Positions 33,899 to 45,545 of a stretch of DNA of 64,000 nt are shown here, piece by piece. This DNA comes from Aegilops tauschii subsp. strangulata (lineage: Eukaryota > Streptophyta > Magnoliopsida > Poales > Poaceae). Numbering within the stretch: the first letter of the stretch is position 1; each line of letters opens with the position of its first letter. The notes under the pieces are model-generated. The model did no database searches. It was not told the origin of the DNA and saw nothing but the letters and a program-made list of their open reading frames with translations. The DNA lies in assembly GCF_002575655.3 (NCBI RefSeq), contig NC_053039.3:216957622-217021621 (forward strand). The letters run 5' to 3'. The translations under genes were made by a program, and so were the position numbers.

Positions 33899-36205
33899 AT
33901 GGCACAGAGAAAGAGGAAGAAACAAAGAATGGCAGGGAATGGAAACCGGAAGAATCCTGCAGATTCTGCTAGTACTGATGGTGCAATAGAAGGTCAAAGT
34001 CCAGCGGAAAATTCTACAAACAGGGTATCCCATGCTACACGAGCTGCAGAAAAAGCCAAACAGAAACAAATAGCTGCCACAAAACAAGCAGAGACAACCC
34101 TAGTTCTTGCAACACCTTCCACAGTACTACCAGCTGCACGAGTTACTCATGCGTCAACTGAGCTAGCAGCACGTTCCCAAGCTCCCTTGCCACCTGACAC
34201 TACTTCGCAAGCACTCCTGACACAAGACGAGTTGGCAAGATCAGATGAACCTTCTGAGCTTCAACAGCAAGAAGGTAGTTGATGGAGTCAAGTTATAGTT
34301 GCATGCTTCTTTATATGCAGTCTCACAGTTTGATGTACACTAACACTTCCTATGTTCATTTTTGGACTAGCACCTAGGCGCAAGAGGAAACAAACATCAG
34401 GGATAATGCTCGATTGGTTAACTAAATCTAGAGGAGGAAGAATGGAGATCTGTTTTGAGGCGGGTTTAAAAAGGCCACGTGATGCTACAGAGTTAGCCAA
34501 GTTAGTATCAGAGGCAGCGGTTGCCGTTAGGTGTCATGTACGTATCCTCCCAACATGGATTCAGTACAGGAATGACAAAGACGAAACCCAGTTCAACACC
34601 TTCCTCGACCATTTATCTGTAAGTATGGTTATGTATGGAAACTAGTAATATCGTCTTGCTCTGTCCCATACTTTCTAGGTTGCTGATAATGAGACTCCCA
34701 TAATTTTCAACAGATGAGGTTCAAGTTGGATAGCCAAGATGATGCAACCAGACAATCTTGCACCCATGTTTTCAAGTCTGCTCTGCGACAGTATCGGTAT
34801 AACTTGAGGAAAACTCACTTTGAAGGCAAGGCTAACAGTGAACTTTCCCAAACATCTCCAGTGGAAAATATATGAGATGAAGACTGGAGGGGCCTCGTTA
34901 AACACTGGTCTGAACCGAAGTATCAGGTACATTATATATATGTGATCAGATCACAGGTTGAAGTCCTATTTACGCATGTGCCACACAAATCTATCTTCTT
35001 GTAGGTGAACTGTTCAAAGAACAAGGCCAACCGTACGAAAGTGAAATTCCAACAGACGACAGGATCTCGTAGCTATATTGCACACTGCGAGGCTCTTGTA
35101 ATTAGCTGCTGTTTCACTCTTTTCGCTGTACCATATTATCAGATCTATATTGACTTGTTCCAAATGCAGAGGAAAGCCCGCAAGGACCAAAAAGTACCCG
35201 AACCAAATGCTGTGGAAATCTTCAAGGACTGTCACACCAACAAGAAGAAGGGCATGACTACACCAGTCAAAGCCGCTGTTGTAAGTCCTTAATCCTCATG
35301 CCTTTTAACTACTACTTACTCTAACTTGTGCCTTGAACTGCATGGTTTGCAGCCAATGTCTATTACTCTTTTCAATTTTATACACAATTGTCTCAACATA
35401 TCATTGCACCTTACAAGGTTTAAAAGAGAGGAGTGATGTTCCTTTGATCTTGACCTGTAATCTAGTTCCATGCTGAACTTGCCCACACAACGTTACAATT
35501 GCCTGTTTGTCTGTTCTCAGTTGTTTTGTGATATGAATGATGTCATACTATGCTTACCGTATTATAAACTTCGTCTCTTTATCCTTAGCCCTCAATACAA
35601 TGTGAAGAAATAGACAATACATTAGCGATGGTACATGGTCATATGTTTGGAACCTGGTTTTATTATGTACTTTGCAATAAAATACAACTAATATTTTACA
35701 TGGGTTCACCAGAATAAGTTTTGTATATAGACCAAAGCTATTTTTTTTGGTTTTGCCGCCTCCTTAATATCTTCTGTTCTGGTACTACTAATGTAAAACC
35801 TCAACTTTTCAGCGAGCTATGGAGAAAATGGTGGAACCGCCACCTTCTGAAGGTGGCGAGGCAACTATAACCGCAATGTCAGCTCTTGCTGCAGTGGGTC
35901 AGTACCTGTCCACTAACAGTGCCAAAAGCACGTTCCTGTGTAATACTGGGTTGGTTGTTAAGGTAATCTCATCCAAACTGCCTCATGATCAAGATATGCA
36001 AGCTCAAAACAATGTTGTATCTGCACTCCAGACACAAGTCCATTCCCTAACAGAGACCCTTTGTGAAACAAGGAGAGACCTTGTTCGATGTTGTCAAGAT
36101 ATGCATGGTTTTGAAACCAGACTATCAGACATTTGCTATGTTGTTCAGGAGCCTAGGAGAACTGAAGGCGAAGATTATGGTGCTCCATCGGACAATACAG
36201 CATGA
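33899..36205 (+). pseudogene. CACTA Transposase_24-like gene, copy B, one nonsense codon
   Basis: Exons 33899-34274, 34371-34618, 34714-34926, 35005-35097, 35143-35280 and 35813-36205 join in phase to 487 codons including the stop. Introns start GT and end AG, for example GTAAGTATGG after exon 2 and GTAAGTCC after exon 5. The N-terminus is basic (RKRKKQR near residues 4-10) and could be a nuclear signal, followed by an Ala/Thr/Gln-rich linker. Exons 2-5 carry the Transposase_24-like region with SKNKANR, KVKFQQTTGSRSY and W..L..HW motifs. The last exon has a Gln-rich helical stretch, possibly a coiled coil. One TGA at 34873-34875 in exon 3 replaces the TCA of copy A. It is the less damaged copy. 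The start ATG could be preceded by upstream module exons. Confidence 0.75.
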
Positions 36206-36268
36206 AAACGTAACGGTCAGGTCAAATGAACTGAGCTTCTGAACTTCTGGTGGTGCATTTATCTGCTA

Positions 36269-36424
36269 CTCCCTCCGTTCCTAAATATAAGTCTTCGTAG
36301 AGTTTCCACTACAAACTACATACGGATGTATATGGACATATTTTAGTGTAGATTCACTCATTTTGCTCCGTATGTAGTCCATAGTGAAATCTCTACAAAG
36401 ACTTATATTTAGGAACGGAGGGAG
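36269..36424. mobile_element. Stowaway MITE, complete, 156 bp
   Basis: Perfectly matched ends CTCCCTCCGTTCCTAAATAT and its complement, flanked by TA at 36267-36268 and 36425-36426. At the corresponding site in unit A (near 32599) there is a single TA and no element. It lies about 60 bp after the stop codon of copy B. Long inverted repeats make it almost wholly palindromic. Confidence 0.95.
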
Positions 36425-36768
36425 TAGACTGTTAACTTTTATGCCAACCTTCCTTTTGTTTTATAGTTGTAATTGGTTTTGGTGCGATACAAAATTTGTT
36501 CTTAACGTGCAACCACCGGCTGAAGAAAACAGCAAGCCATTTTTGTATAGTGTAGGGTGTTCCCTATATTTGCACTGGTGGTGAACTTTGATGCCCAGTG
36601 GATGTAATATGTGTAATAGCCGTGATAGCCTAGCGTAAGTTGCTTGCTTATTTATTTCCTTATTGTCTTGTTTATTTGTTTTCTTGTAGTCAGTGCAGTT
36701 CTTTTTCCGCGGTTTGCTAGTGGCCGCAATAACCTATTTTTTTAAACTAGGCCACAATAACCATGGGC

Positions 36769-37671
36769 TACATATTTATCGTAGTTAACATGGGCCTCCT
36801 ACGGGCCGTAGAAACAATGGGCCTTCTAAGGGCCATAGAAACAATGGGCCTTCTACGGGGCGTAGAAACAATGGGCCTTATACGGGCCGTAGACACAATG
36901 GGCCTTCTACGGGCCGTATGATCAGTTGGCCAAACATGGGCCAATAACACACCACATTATGGTCGTAAACGGGCTAGAGTTGAAATCGTCCGTTCATGGG
37001 CTGACCATAACGGGCCGTCGTTAATCGGCCGTATTTGATGACGCTATGAAAACGGCCCAACGTATTAACGGGCCACAAACGGGCCGACTGTAACCACGGG
37101 CTGAATTTGGCCCACAAGTAGAAAATGACAGTAACGGGCCGTAAGTAAACGAATGCTGGAAATGAGCCCAAGAATAAATGGGCCCTGAGAAGGCCGAAAG
37201 ATAACATGGATGGAAATGGCCCAACGAAATAATGGGCCGTTAATGGGTATAAAGTGATACACTTTTCATTACGGGCCAGTTTCACCACGTGCCGTTAATG
37301 GGTATAAAGTGATACACTGTTCATTACGGGCCAGATTTACCACGGGCCGTTAATGGGCCAAGAGTTACTAAGGGCCTCATATGGGCCGAAAGATGTCATG
37401 GGCCATACATGGGCCGGAAGTTAAAACGGGCTGGAATTATATTGGATGGCCCAGATGACGCTACTGGGCCTAATTTGAATAGGCCGTAAACGGGCCCTGG
37501 GTTAGTGGGCTGTAAATGGGCTATATGCGAACAGGCTGTTAACAGGCTTGCCGTGGGCCGGCCTGCCACCTTTTGACCAAGTCAAACGGGTCGGCCTTTT
37601 CACAGGAACGGGCCTCTGTTGGGCCGTGCCATGTGTCGACGTATCATAGGCGCTTTGGGTCCAATGAGTGG
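36769..37671. repeat. GGGCC-rich subterminal array in unit B
   Basis: Second copy of the TGGGCC/GGGCCGT array, with small indels relative to unit A (for example an extra GGGCCACAAACGGGCC near 37070-37090). Adjacent to the CACTA terminus. Confidence 0.75.
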
Positions 37672-38053
37672 ATGACATCTATCCCAACGGTGAGCCGACA
37701 CGTGTTTCCTCCAGCAAATGATGATTTTACACGTGGAAAATCCCCATTGGTCGGGGCTGTTAACGGGTTATCGGATCCAAAACTGGACCCGATAGCTTAA
37801 CGGCATTTTGTTACGGTGGATGCCACGTGTCGGTCACCCTTGACGAAAGCACTTCTGTGACGCGCGATTTATCTTCATGGAAGTGGACACTTCCGTGATG
37901 ATAATTTTGGTAATGTCATGGAACACTTCTACGACAGAATAGGTATGACTATCTTGATTCTGTCATAAAATCGTCATGGATGTACATGCATGACAAAAAA
38001 CGCGACCTACTAGACAAACACGTATCATCACGGAAGTGTATTTTTTTGTATTG
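37672..38053 (+). mobile_element. CACTA-type right terminus
   Basis: Read on the minus strand from 38053 it begins CAATACAAAAAAATACAC, a slightly degraded form of the CACTACAAAAAAAGACAC terminus seen at 45546. It continues collinearly with 45546-46300 (ACTTCCGTGATGAT, GACAGAATC, ATCGGGTCC or its complement). It ends abruptly against gypsy pol sequence at 38054, so the element inserted into, or was joined to, that retroelement. I could not find the matching left terminus. Confidence 0.7.
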
Positions 38054-39257
38054 TTATGACCTTCCTTAGATCACCTTTAGGAACCACAATCCGGTCCTCT
38101 AAGAATAAAGTATCTCTGTCATCAATGCGATAGCACTTGTGTTTTGGTAGGCCCTTGGCAATACCATGTTTCACTCTCTTCACCATGGTGTCAAGGAGTT
38201 GTGCCTCACGAATTTGGTCTTCCAAAGTTGGAGTGACTTGAAGGTTGGCAAGAAAACCTTGAGGGACAACTTGAAGTTTGAGCTTGCGGAAAGCTTCACA
38301 AAGATCCGGTTGGAATGGCTTGAGGATTAAACTGGTGCAATAAGCCTTCCTGCTCAAAGCATCTGCAATCACATTGGCCTTGCCTGGAGTATATTCAATA
38401 CTTGGATTGTACTCTTGAATCATTTCGACCCAACGAGTTTGCCGGAGATTGAGGTTGGGTTGAGTGAAGATATACTTGAGGCTCTTGTGGTGGGTGAAAA
38501 TGTCCACTTGCCTTCCCAACAAGAGATATCTTGATGTTATTATTGCATGGACAACTGCCCCCAACTCAAGATCGTGAGTGGGGTAGTTCCTTTCATTGGG
38601 CTTCAACTGACGAGAGGTATAAGCGACAACTTTCTTCTCTTGCATTAACACGGCTCCGAGACCTTGCAATGAGGCATCACAGAAAACTTCGAATGGCTTG
38701 GATTCATCAGGAGGAGTTAGAACAGGAGCTGAGACTAGCTTCTCTTTGAGAGTGTTGAAAGCAATGTCACACTCAGGAGTCCAGACATAATTGACATGCT
38801 TCTGGAGGAGGTTGGAAAGAGGCTTTGCAATCTTTGAGAAATTCTCAACGAATCTTCGGCAATAGCTTGCAAGCCCAAGGAAACTGCGGAGTTGCTTGAC
38901 ATTCTGAGGAGGCTCCCAATTCACAGTTACAGAAACCTTCTCCAGATTAACAACAATGCCCTTGGTGGAGATGATGTGACCAAGTTAAAGAACTTCATCA
39001 AGCCAAAACTCACATTTGGAAAACTTCGCATAGAATTGATACTCTCTGAGCTTGTCGAGCACCAATCGCAAATGTTTGGCATGATCCTTCTTATTCTTGG
39101 AGAACACCAAGATATCATCGAGATACACCAGGATGAATTCATCTGTGTAGGGGTTTAATATGAAGTTCATCATTCGAGAGAATGTTGGAGGAGCATTGAC
39201 AAGGCCAAAAGACATGACAGTATATTCATAAGAACCAAAGCTTGTACAAGACAGCAT
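38054..39257 (-). pseudogene. Ty3/gypsy RT and RNase H fragment
   Basis: The minus-strand frame from 39257 has [12 protein letters not shown] and the RT catalytic YLDD (residues 45-48 of this segment). Then come [22 protein letters not shown], the RNase H motifs [23 protein letters not shown] and [10 protein letters not shown], and the linker ADALSRK. It ends shortly after the zinc-finger approach to integrase. One in-frame TAA at 38985-38987 interrupts it just before LGHIIS. The N-terminal RT, protease and gag are deleted; integrase and the 3' LTR are missing past the CACTA junction. Motifs suggest a chromovirus-type (possibly Tekay) element, an inference from memory of the clade. Confidence 0.88.
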
Positions 39258-40117
39258 TCAGAACAAGCTGAGTCAACGGATAGAAATTGCAACATATAGT
39301 CTTCACAATAAACATTCGAACAGAGAATGGATGAATGAATTCCACAGTTAATATTGCACGACCTTAAAGGTGAGAAGCCACTTAGATAAAGGTTGATGAA
39401 AGAAACAACAAGGTACGACTGGAACAAATAAGTGGTAAGGATTACCCAATCACAAACTATCTACGGGAAGAAATACTAAGAGCAACTTGAATTCCCACCT
39501 ATAAACTCCCGAAACTTTCTGGTTATGAATTCTGGTGTTGGGATACAGGGGAAGCCCAATATCTCACCCAACTAACAATCCCTACATCCAGCTGTATCCA
39601 TCCGTCAACACATAACCAAGAAAACTCCGGAAATCGTGTACCTCAACCTTCGAAAAGCATCCGTTATACGAGCTGTGGCAATTCTCCCGAACTCCCACCC
39701 CGGTACTGGGTGGTGTCGAGGTTATATCACCACTAGCTGCATAAAAGAGATTTTCGATGTCGGCGAACTCAGGTATTCCAGAACTGCAACGATAAATTGT
39801 GACGACAACACCTCGGAGCTCAACTGCCTGGGACACTGCAACAACCCCTAAATGTCAGGAGGCACCAAGAACAATGTTCTCGTCACAAGAATATCAGAAC
39901 GATCCCAAAATACCCGCATGATCCTAATTTTTTTTGAAAATTGCGGAGAGGAAAGACAAAACATCTACGTCAGGAGGCCTCACCAGAGCAACGAAGGGAC
40001 TGAGGAGTAAAAAGAATCCTACTCTCTAATATATATAATCCTAAGACTCAAAACATTTTTTTTCTAGACTCAACAACGTCAGTGATTGGATCAAGCAGGG
40101 GCTCCTAAGTCGGGGAT
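39258..40117 (-). mobile_element. Leader region of the minus-strand gypsy element
   Basis: Lies between the PBS and the RT fragment. No gag or protease motif is readable; the 84-codon ORF at 39582-39836 is unsupported. The abrupt start of RT near 39257 implies an internal deletion joining the leader to mid-RT. Confidence 0.6.
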
Positions 40118-40131
40118 GGCTCTGATTACCA
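40118..40131 (-). other. Primer-binding site, initiator tRNA-Met type
   Basis: On the minus strand it reads TGGTAATCAGAGCC, three bases after the LTR. The usual plant PBS is TGGTATCAGAGC, so this copy carries one extra A. It fixes the element as minus strand and the adjoining LTR as its 5' LTR. Confidence 0.8.
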
Positions 40132-40134
40132 ACT

Positions 40135-43100
40135 TGTAACGCCCAAGATGTGGCTATATCTCCCACGTGTCGACGCACAACTTAGAGGCATAACCGCATT
40201 TTCGTTTTGTCGCAAGAAGGGTCATCTTCACACAATCCCATGTACAAGAACAAGGATAGAATAAATAGTTGGCTTACAATCGCCACGTCACAAAATGATC
40301 AAATAATTCATACATCATTCAGAGCACACACATAGTCCGACTACGGACAAATCCAAATAAAAAGAGGATAACCCCAAATGCTAAATCTCGATCGTGCCAA
40401 CTGGGCACCACTACTGATCATCTGGAAACGAAACATAGTAACGGCCAAGGTCCTCGTTGAACTCCCACTTGACTTCGGTGGCATCACCTGTACTAGTATC
40501 CTCGGCACCTGCAACTGTTTTGGTAGTATCTGTGAGGCACGAGAACTCAGCAATCTCAAAACACATGAGATCAAGACTATTTAAGCTTATGGGTAGGATG
40601 TGGTTATAAGGTGGAGTTGCAGCAAGCGCTAAGAAAATATGGCGACTAACATACGAGTACAAGAGTAAGGTGAGAAACTACGCAATGGTCGTAAACTAGA
40701 AGTGATCTAGAAGTGATACTGAACTACTTACATTCAAACATAACCCAAACCGTGTTCACTTCCCGGACTCTGCCGACAAGAGACCATCACGGCTACACAC
40801 ACGGTTGATGCATTTTAATTAAGTCAAGTGTCAAGTTCTCTACAACCGGATATTAACAAATTCCCATCTGCCACATAACCGCGGGCACGGCTCTCGAAAG
40901 TTTATACCCTGCAGGGGTGTCCCAACTTAGCCCATCACAAGCTCTCACGATCAACGAAGGATATTCCTTCTCCCGGAATAACCCGATCAGACTCGGAATC
41001 CCCGTTACAAGACATTTCGACGATGGTAAAACAAGACCAACAAGACCGCCCGAATGTGCCGACAAATCCCGATAGGAGCTGCACATATCTCATTCTCAGG
41101 GCACACCGGATGGGCAAGACGTCGGGTTGGCTGAGACCCTCGTTGCCCAGGGGGCGCCGGACATTGCCCAGGTTGGACCAGCACTCTGAGGAACACTGGC
41201 CCCGGGGGGTTAAATAAAGATGACCCACGGGTTTGCAACTCCCTAGGGAAAAGTTTAGGTTGTTGTTAGGCAAATGTTAAAACCAAGGTTGGGCCTTGCT
41301 GGAGGATTTTTATTCAAAGCGAACTGTCAAGGGGGTCCCATAACCCCAACCGCATAAGGAACGCAAAATCAAGGAACATAACACCGGTATGGCGGAAACT
41401 AGGGCGACAAGAGTGGAACAAAACACCGAGCAAAATGCCAAGCCTTCCAACCTTTGCCAAGTATATAGATGCATTAAGTAAAATAAGAGATATTGTGATA
41501 TCCCAACATATCCATGTTCCAACATGGAACAACCTACAAGACACCTGCAACTAGCAACGCTATAAGAGGGGCTGAGCAAATGCGGTAACATAGCCAAACA
41601 ACGGTTTGCTAGGAAGGAGGGTTAGAGGCTTGACATGGCAATATGGGAGGCATGATAAACAAGTGGTAGGTAGCGCGGCATAGCGATAGAACGAACAACT
41701 CGCAAGCAAAGATAGAAGTGATATCGAGGGTAAAGGTCATCTTGCCTGCAGAGTTCTTAGAGTTGTCGAAAGCTTGCTCCTCGTTAGCGTACTCAACAGG
41801 TTCCTCATTCACGTACTCGTCTCCCGGCTCTACCCAAACCAAGAACACAATCAACGGAACAACAATCAATCACGGTGCAATGCACAAGCAACATGATGCA
41901 AGACATGACATGGAATGCAAGGTATCATGTGCAATGCATATGGGTACTCCGGAAGGGAAAAGAAGATCAAGGCATCAACTTGGCAAACCAAGTATGCCGT
42001 TGGAAAGAGTGAGTGATTTTGGTCGAAATTGATATAAGGATCACCAGAAACGGATGCACGGTTTGCAAATGACAAGCAAAACAAGAATGATGCAAATCTG
42101 CACTTAACAGCATCATAGCATTTAAGATGCAACAAGAAGTTATGCTACAGCACTCCAACAAGAGAACAAAGCGCATGGCTTTAATATACAGGTGAATATC
42201 CACAAATCATGAACACTAAGCTCCTGCTAGAACTCAATAGAACAAGATTAAAATAGCATGGCAATAATGCAAATGATAACAGATTCACAGACTTAGTGAA
42301 AATACTAACATGGCATAAACAACATCAGGTAGCAATGTTTAGAGCTAGCAAACAACGTAGTACAGGAACATATCATGCCAAACAAAGATATGGAATGCTA
42401 GTACAAAAGGCATGGACGAAAACTCGCTTACTGAACTTTAACCAAAGATGCATGGATAAGTCGGTAGCATCAATGCAAACATGGCAAATGATATGATTGG
42501 TTTCAGACTTCGAAGAAAAACAGAGCATGGAAGAAACAGATTCATGATAGCAACTTTGCAAGCTCATACCACTCACCACAAAGCATTTCATGGTATCACA
42601 AGGTAACCAACAGTAAGTAGACATATTCGTGAAGCTAAGCATAGCAAGAGCAAGTCCATAGGGTATATGGATCACTAGTAAACAACATGGCAAAACTGAC
42701 CTTCATGTTAACAATCTGCCAGAAACAATATTTAGCAAAAGTAGAGCATGGAAAAGGCATGCTACACTACTCCATAATTATGATCAGAGGCATGAATTGA
42801 TATAGCAATACCACATCCTCAAAACACACTTAATAAACTATCTGAAAATGTGCATGGATCTACTAGTAGCAACAAGACAACAAAGCATCATAATGTAACA
42901 GGAAAATACCGCAAAAATATGGAGTGTCTGAAAACAGCAACATCACATCGCCTACTTTGCATGCTTGTGTGAGCTCATAAAAATACAATGCTTGCACCTC
43001 TATAAATATGGCATGGAGATTCTCCAAAAACATATAGACATCATGCTCATAGGATGCACGCACAAAATGCAATGAAAATGACAAATCAGCAATTTCTGTT

Positions 43101-44379
43101 AAATTCCAGCAGACAACATTATATAGCATTTTGCAACGAAGGTTAGGGAACCGATGTTGACAGTACCATGCATGCAAATGAAACTAGCATGAGGAGCATC
43201 ACGAGGTTAACATTTTGATATATCATGCACGCAAAACAGAGTTATGGGCATGGAGATATGGCATGATGAACATGGGCACATGATATGAAGATTTCGGAAC
43301 TTAGACGAATTCGTCACCTCACGGATCTAGGGTTTCGGGCACGTTTCTCAAGGTTCGTCAGAGTAGCTCGCCGGAGAGGAAGGAGACGCGGTGGCTGGAG
43401 CTCGGGGGGTCGCCGGAGATGCTTGGGGCTCCGGATCCGGGGCCGGAGAAGGTCGCCGGGGTCGGCCTCGACTAGATCGGGGCGGAGGCAGCGAGGTGGC
43501 TCGTGCCGGCAACGGAGGGACGAGGCGGCGGTGAGTGAAGGCGGTAGAGCGGCGAGGTGCGGTGGACGGCGGTGGCGCATGGGCGGCGGGGCGCGCGGGG
43601 CGATGCGAGAGGCGCGGGCGGTGGCGATGGGCCGGGAGGGACGCAGTCGAGCTTCGTGGGCCCGCGGTGGAGGCGGCGAAGTGGGGCGCGGGCGCGGGCG
43701 ATGTCGCGTCTCGCGGTTGGCTCCAGGCGGCGGCAAGGTGATGTGTCGCCAACCGGTTGGCCGGGGCGACGCGTCCGGCGGCGCGAGGGGATGAGGGTTA
43801 GGGTTTGGACCCGTGATTTGGAAGGGGAGACACATATTTATAGGTAGGGGGAGCTAGGAGTGTCCAAATGAGGTGCGGTTTTCGCCCACACGATCATGTT
43901 CCAACGACGGAGAGCATGGAGGGGGTTTAGATGGGCTAGTGGGCTATTTTGGAGGGGTGCTGGGCTGCAAAGAGAGAGTGGCCTCTGCGGTTACCCAGCT
44001 AACCGTTGGGGCATCAAACGACCTCCAAATGGAACGAAATTTGACAGGCAGCCCACCGGTGATGTACCAAGGCCACTCGATAAATCTCGACCCATTCCAA
44101 GAACATTTTTCTCCCGCTCACGAAACGAGATTTGAGGGGTGCAACGGTTGCATGTGGGAGTGTCGGATCGCAAAATGGACACCGGGGAAAAATACCGGAT
44201 GCATCAGACGAACACGAATGCAAATGAGATGCACATGATGACATGAGATGAAATGCATGACATGAACAAAATGCAAAACGAAAGAAAAAAACAAACCATG
44301 AAGGAAATATCATATCACATAGCCGGAAATGGCAAGAGTTGGAGTTACAATTATGGAAAGTTACATTCGGGGTGTTACA
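40135..44379 (-). repeat. 5' LTR of minus-strand gypsy element, 4,245 bp
   Basis: On the minus strand it begins TGTAACACCCCGAATG (44379) and ends GGGCGTTACA (40135), with the PBS following. A GC-rich zone (43300-43800), probably downstream leader, follows a TATA box at 43835-43842. That leaves about 540 bp of U3 and some 3.7 kb of R/U5. ORFs inside the GC-rich zone are compositional. A segment at 40830-40990 resembles one in the solo LTR at 26550-26720. Confidence 0.82.
43835..43842 (-). promoter_or_regulatory. TATA box of gypsy LTR
   Basis: TATAAATA on the minus strand within CCTACCTATAAATATGTG, at the AT-to-GC transition of the LTR. Good match to the plant TATA consensus. Confidence 0.6.
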
Positions 44380-44871
44380 TGCATGGCCCGCATGTCGGTG
44401 AACAGAAGTAAAACGGCATTCAGTAGAGGGAGACGTTTCGATGACCTAGGAGGAGCCAGAAGCGGTAGTGTATCCACTGTACTAGTAGTAATTGTTTCTC
44501 TGGGCCCAAGAAAAAACAACCCATCCATCTTAGTAAATAATAAAATCAATTCAAAAGCCCATATATTTACTTAATGAGAGGCACTACCCACACCCAACAC
44601 ACCGCCCCCAAAAAATCCTGGGTGCTCTTCTTCCTCCTCACTCCCACCCACCTCACGTCAGCTCGCTCCACTCGTACCCCCAAATTCCTCACCTCACTCC
44701 TACAGAAAACCCCAGCTCCCCTTCTTCCTCACTACTATAGAAAACCCCCAGCTCCCCTTCTTCTTCACTCGCACTACAACTAGGCTTGTCATTCGTTACT
44801 CTGCTCAAATTCGTGAGCGTGACGGGACGCCCTCGAGGAAAAATGAGTCGACTGACCCCAGCGCCAAGAAG
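44380..44871. other. Upstream region of F-box pseudogene
   Basis: Between the LTR end and the F-box ATG. It contains CT-rich stretches with a short direct repeat (GAAAACCCCAGCTCCCCTTC at about 44705 and a near copy at about 44742). No clear TATA box. Confidence 0.4.
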
Positions 44872-45545
44872 ATGAGGCTCCCGCCAGCGGCGACACCTGT
44901 TGTAGATCCCGCACCCGACATCGCGGGGAGAAGCGGCAACCCCGCCCCCACCGGATCCCAGGAACCCGTAGAATCTCGGGTGGACCGCATCAGCGATCTC
45001 CCGGACGCCGTCCTTGGGGAGATCATCTCGCTTCTCCCCACCAAGGATTGCTTCCACACCCAAGTCCTCTCAATTCGGTGGCCCCCTCTATGGCGCGTCG
45101 TGCCCCTTAATCTGGACTGTCATCAGCTATCTCTCTTCAATGATTTTGAAATCCCCAGAGCCATCATCTCCTCCCACTAGGGCTAGCTTCAAAGCCTCTG
45201 CATCCCGTCATGCTACCTGAGCAAGCATACCATGCCCTGCACGGTGGATGCCTGGCTGAAATCCCCTGAATTCACAGAACTACAACTGCTTGAGTTCTAC
45301 TATTCCCCTAGAAATCACCTACCAGATACCGAACGCCATGTACTTGTGCCCTCAGCACCGATATCCATCTCACGGTTTTTCTCCTCTCTCCACACCGCCA
45401 CCTTTGCGTTGTGCTACCTACCAGACAATCTGGTACTAAACCTTCGACTCCCATTTCTCAAGAAACTTTCACTTATGCGGGTTCGTATATCGGAGGCCTC
45501 ATTGCACAACATCATCCACTCCAGTTGCCCTGCCCTGGAGTGCTT
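44872..45545 (+). pseudogene. F-box (FBD/LRR type) gene, 5' part, interrupted
   Basis: The frame from ATG 44872 encodes an F-box around residues 40-70: [20 protein letters not shown], then KD, and a W-containing end (WPPLWR). A leucine-rich segment follows (FLKKLSLMRVRISEASL, CPALECF), as in grass F-box/LRR/FBD proteins that act as SCF ubiquitin-ligase substrate receptors. TAG codons at 45178-45180 and 45184-45186 interrupt the frame, which stays protein-like afterwards. At 45546 the coding sequence runs directly into a CACTA terminus; the remainder of the LRR and FBD is absent from this window. Non-functional here. Confidence 0.82.

Larger units (their letters stand above)
33804..37671 (+). 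repeat. Tandem duplication, unit B (3.9 kb)
   Basis: Collinear with unit A from TTGTCTAACATCAAAG to CCAATGAGTGG, high identity throughout, with a 156 bp Stowaway as the main extra sequence. Unlike unit A it continues into the CACTA terminus at 37672-38053. Confidence 0.88.

Noticed and set aside
38028..38053. Last codons of the RT/RNase H open frame
   Set aside because: These bases belong to the CACTA terminus; the frame reads into it by chance, so the gypsy homology is ended at 38054.
43285..43847. Overlapping 169, 173, 134 and 96-codon ORFs in both strands
   Set aside because: GC-rich LTR leader sequence keeps all frames open; Arg/Gly or Pro/Ala composition, no domain.
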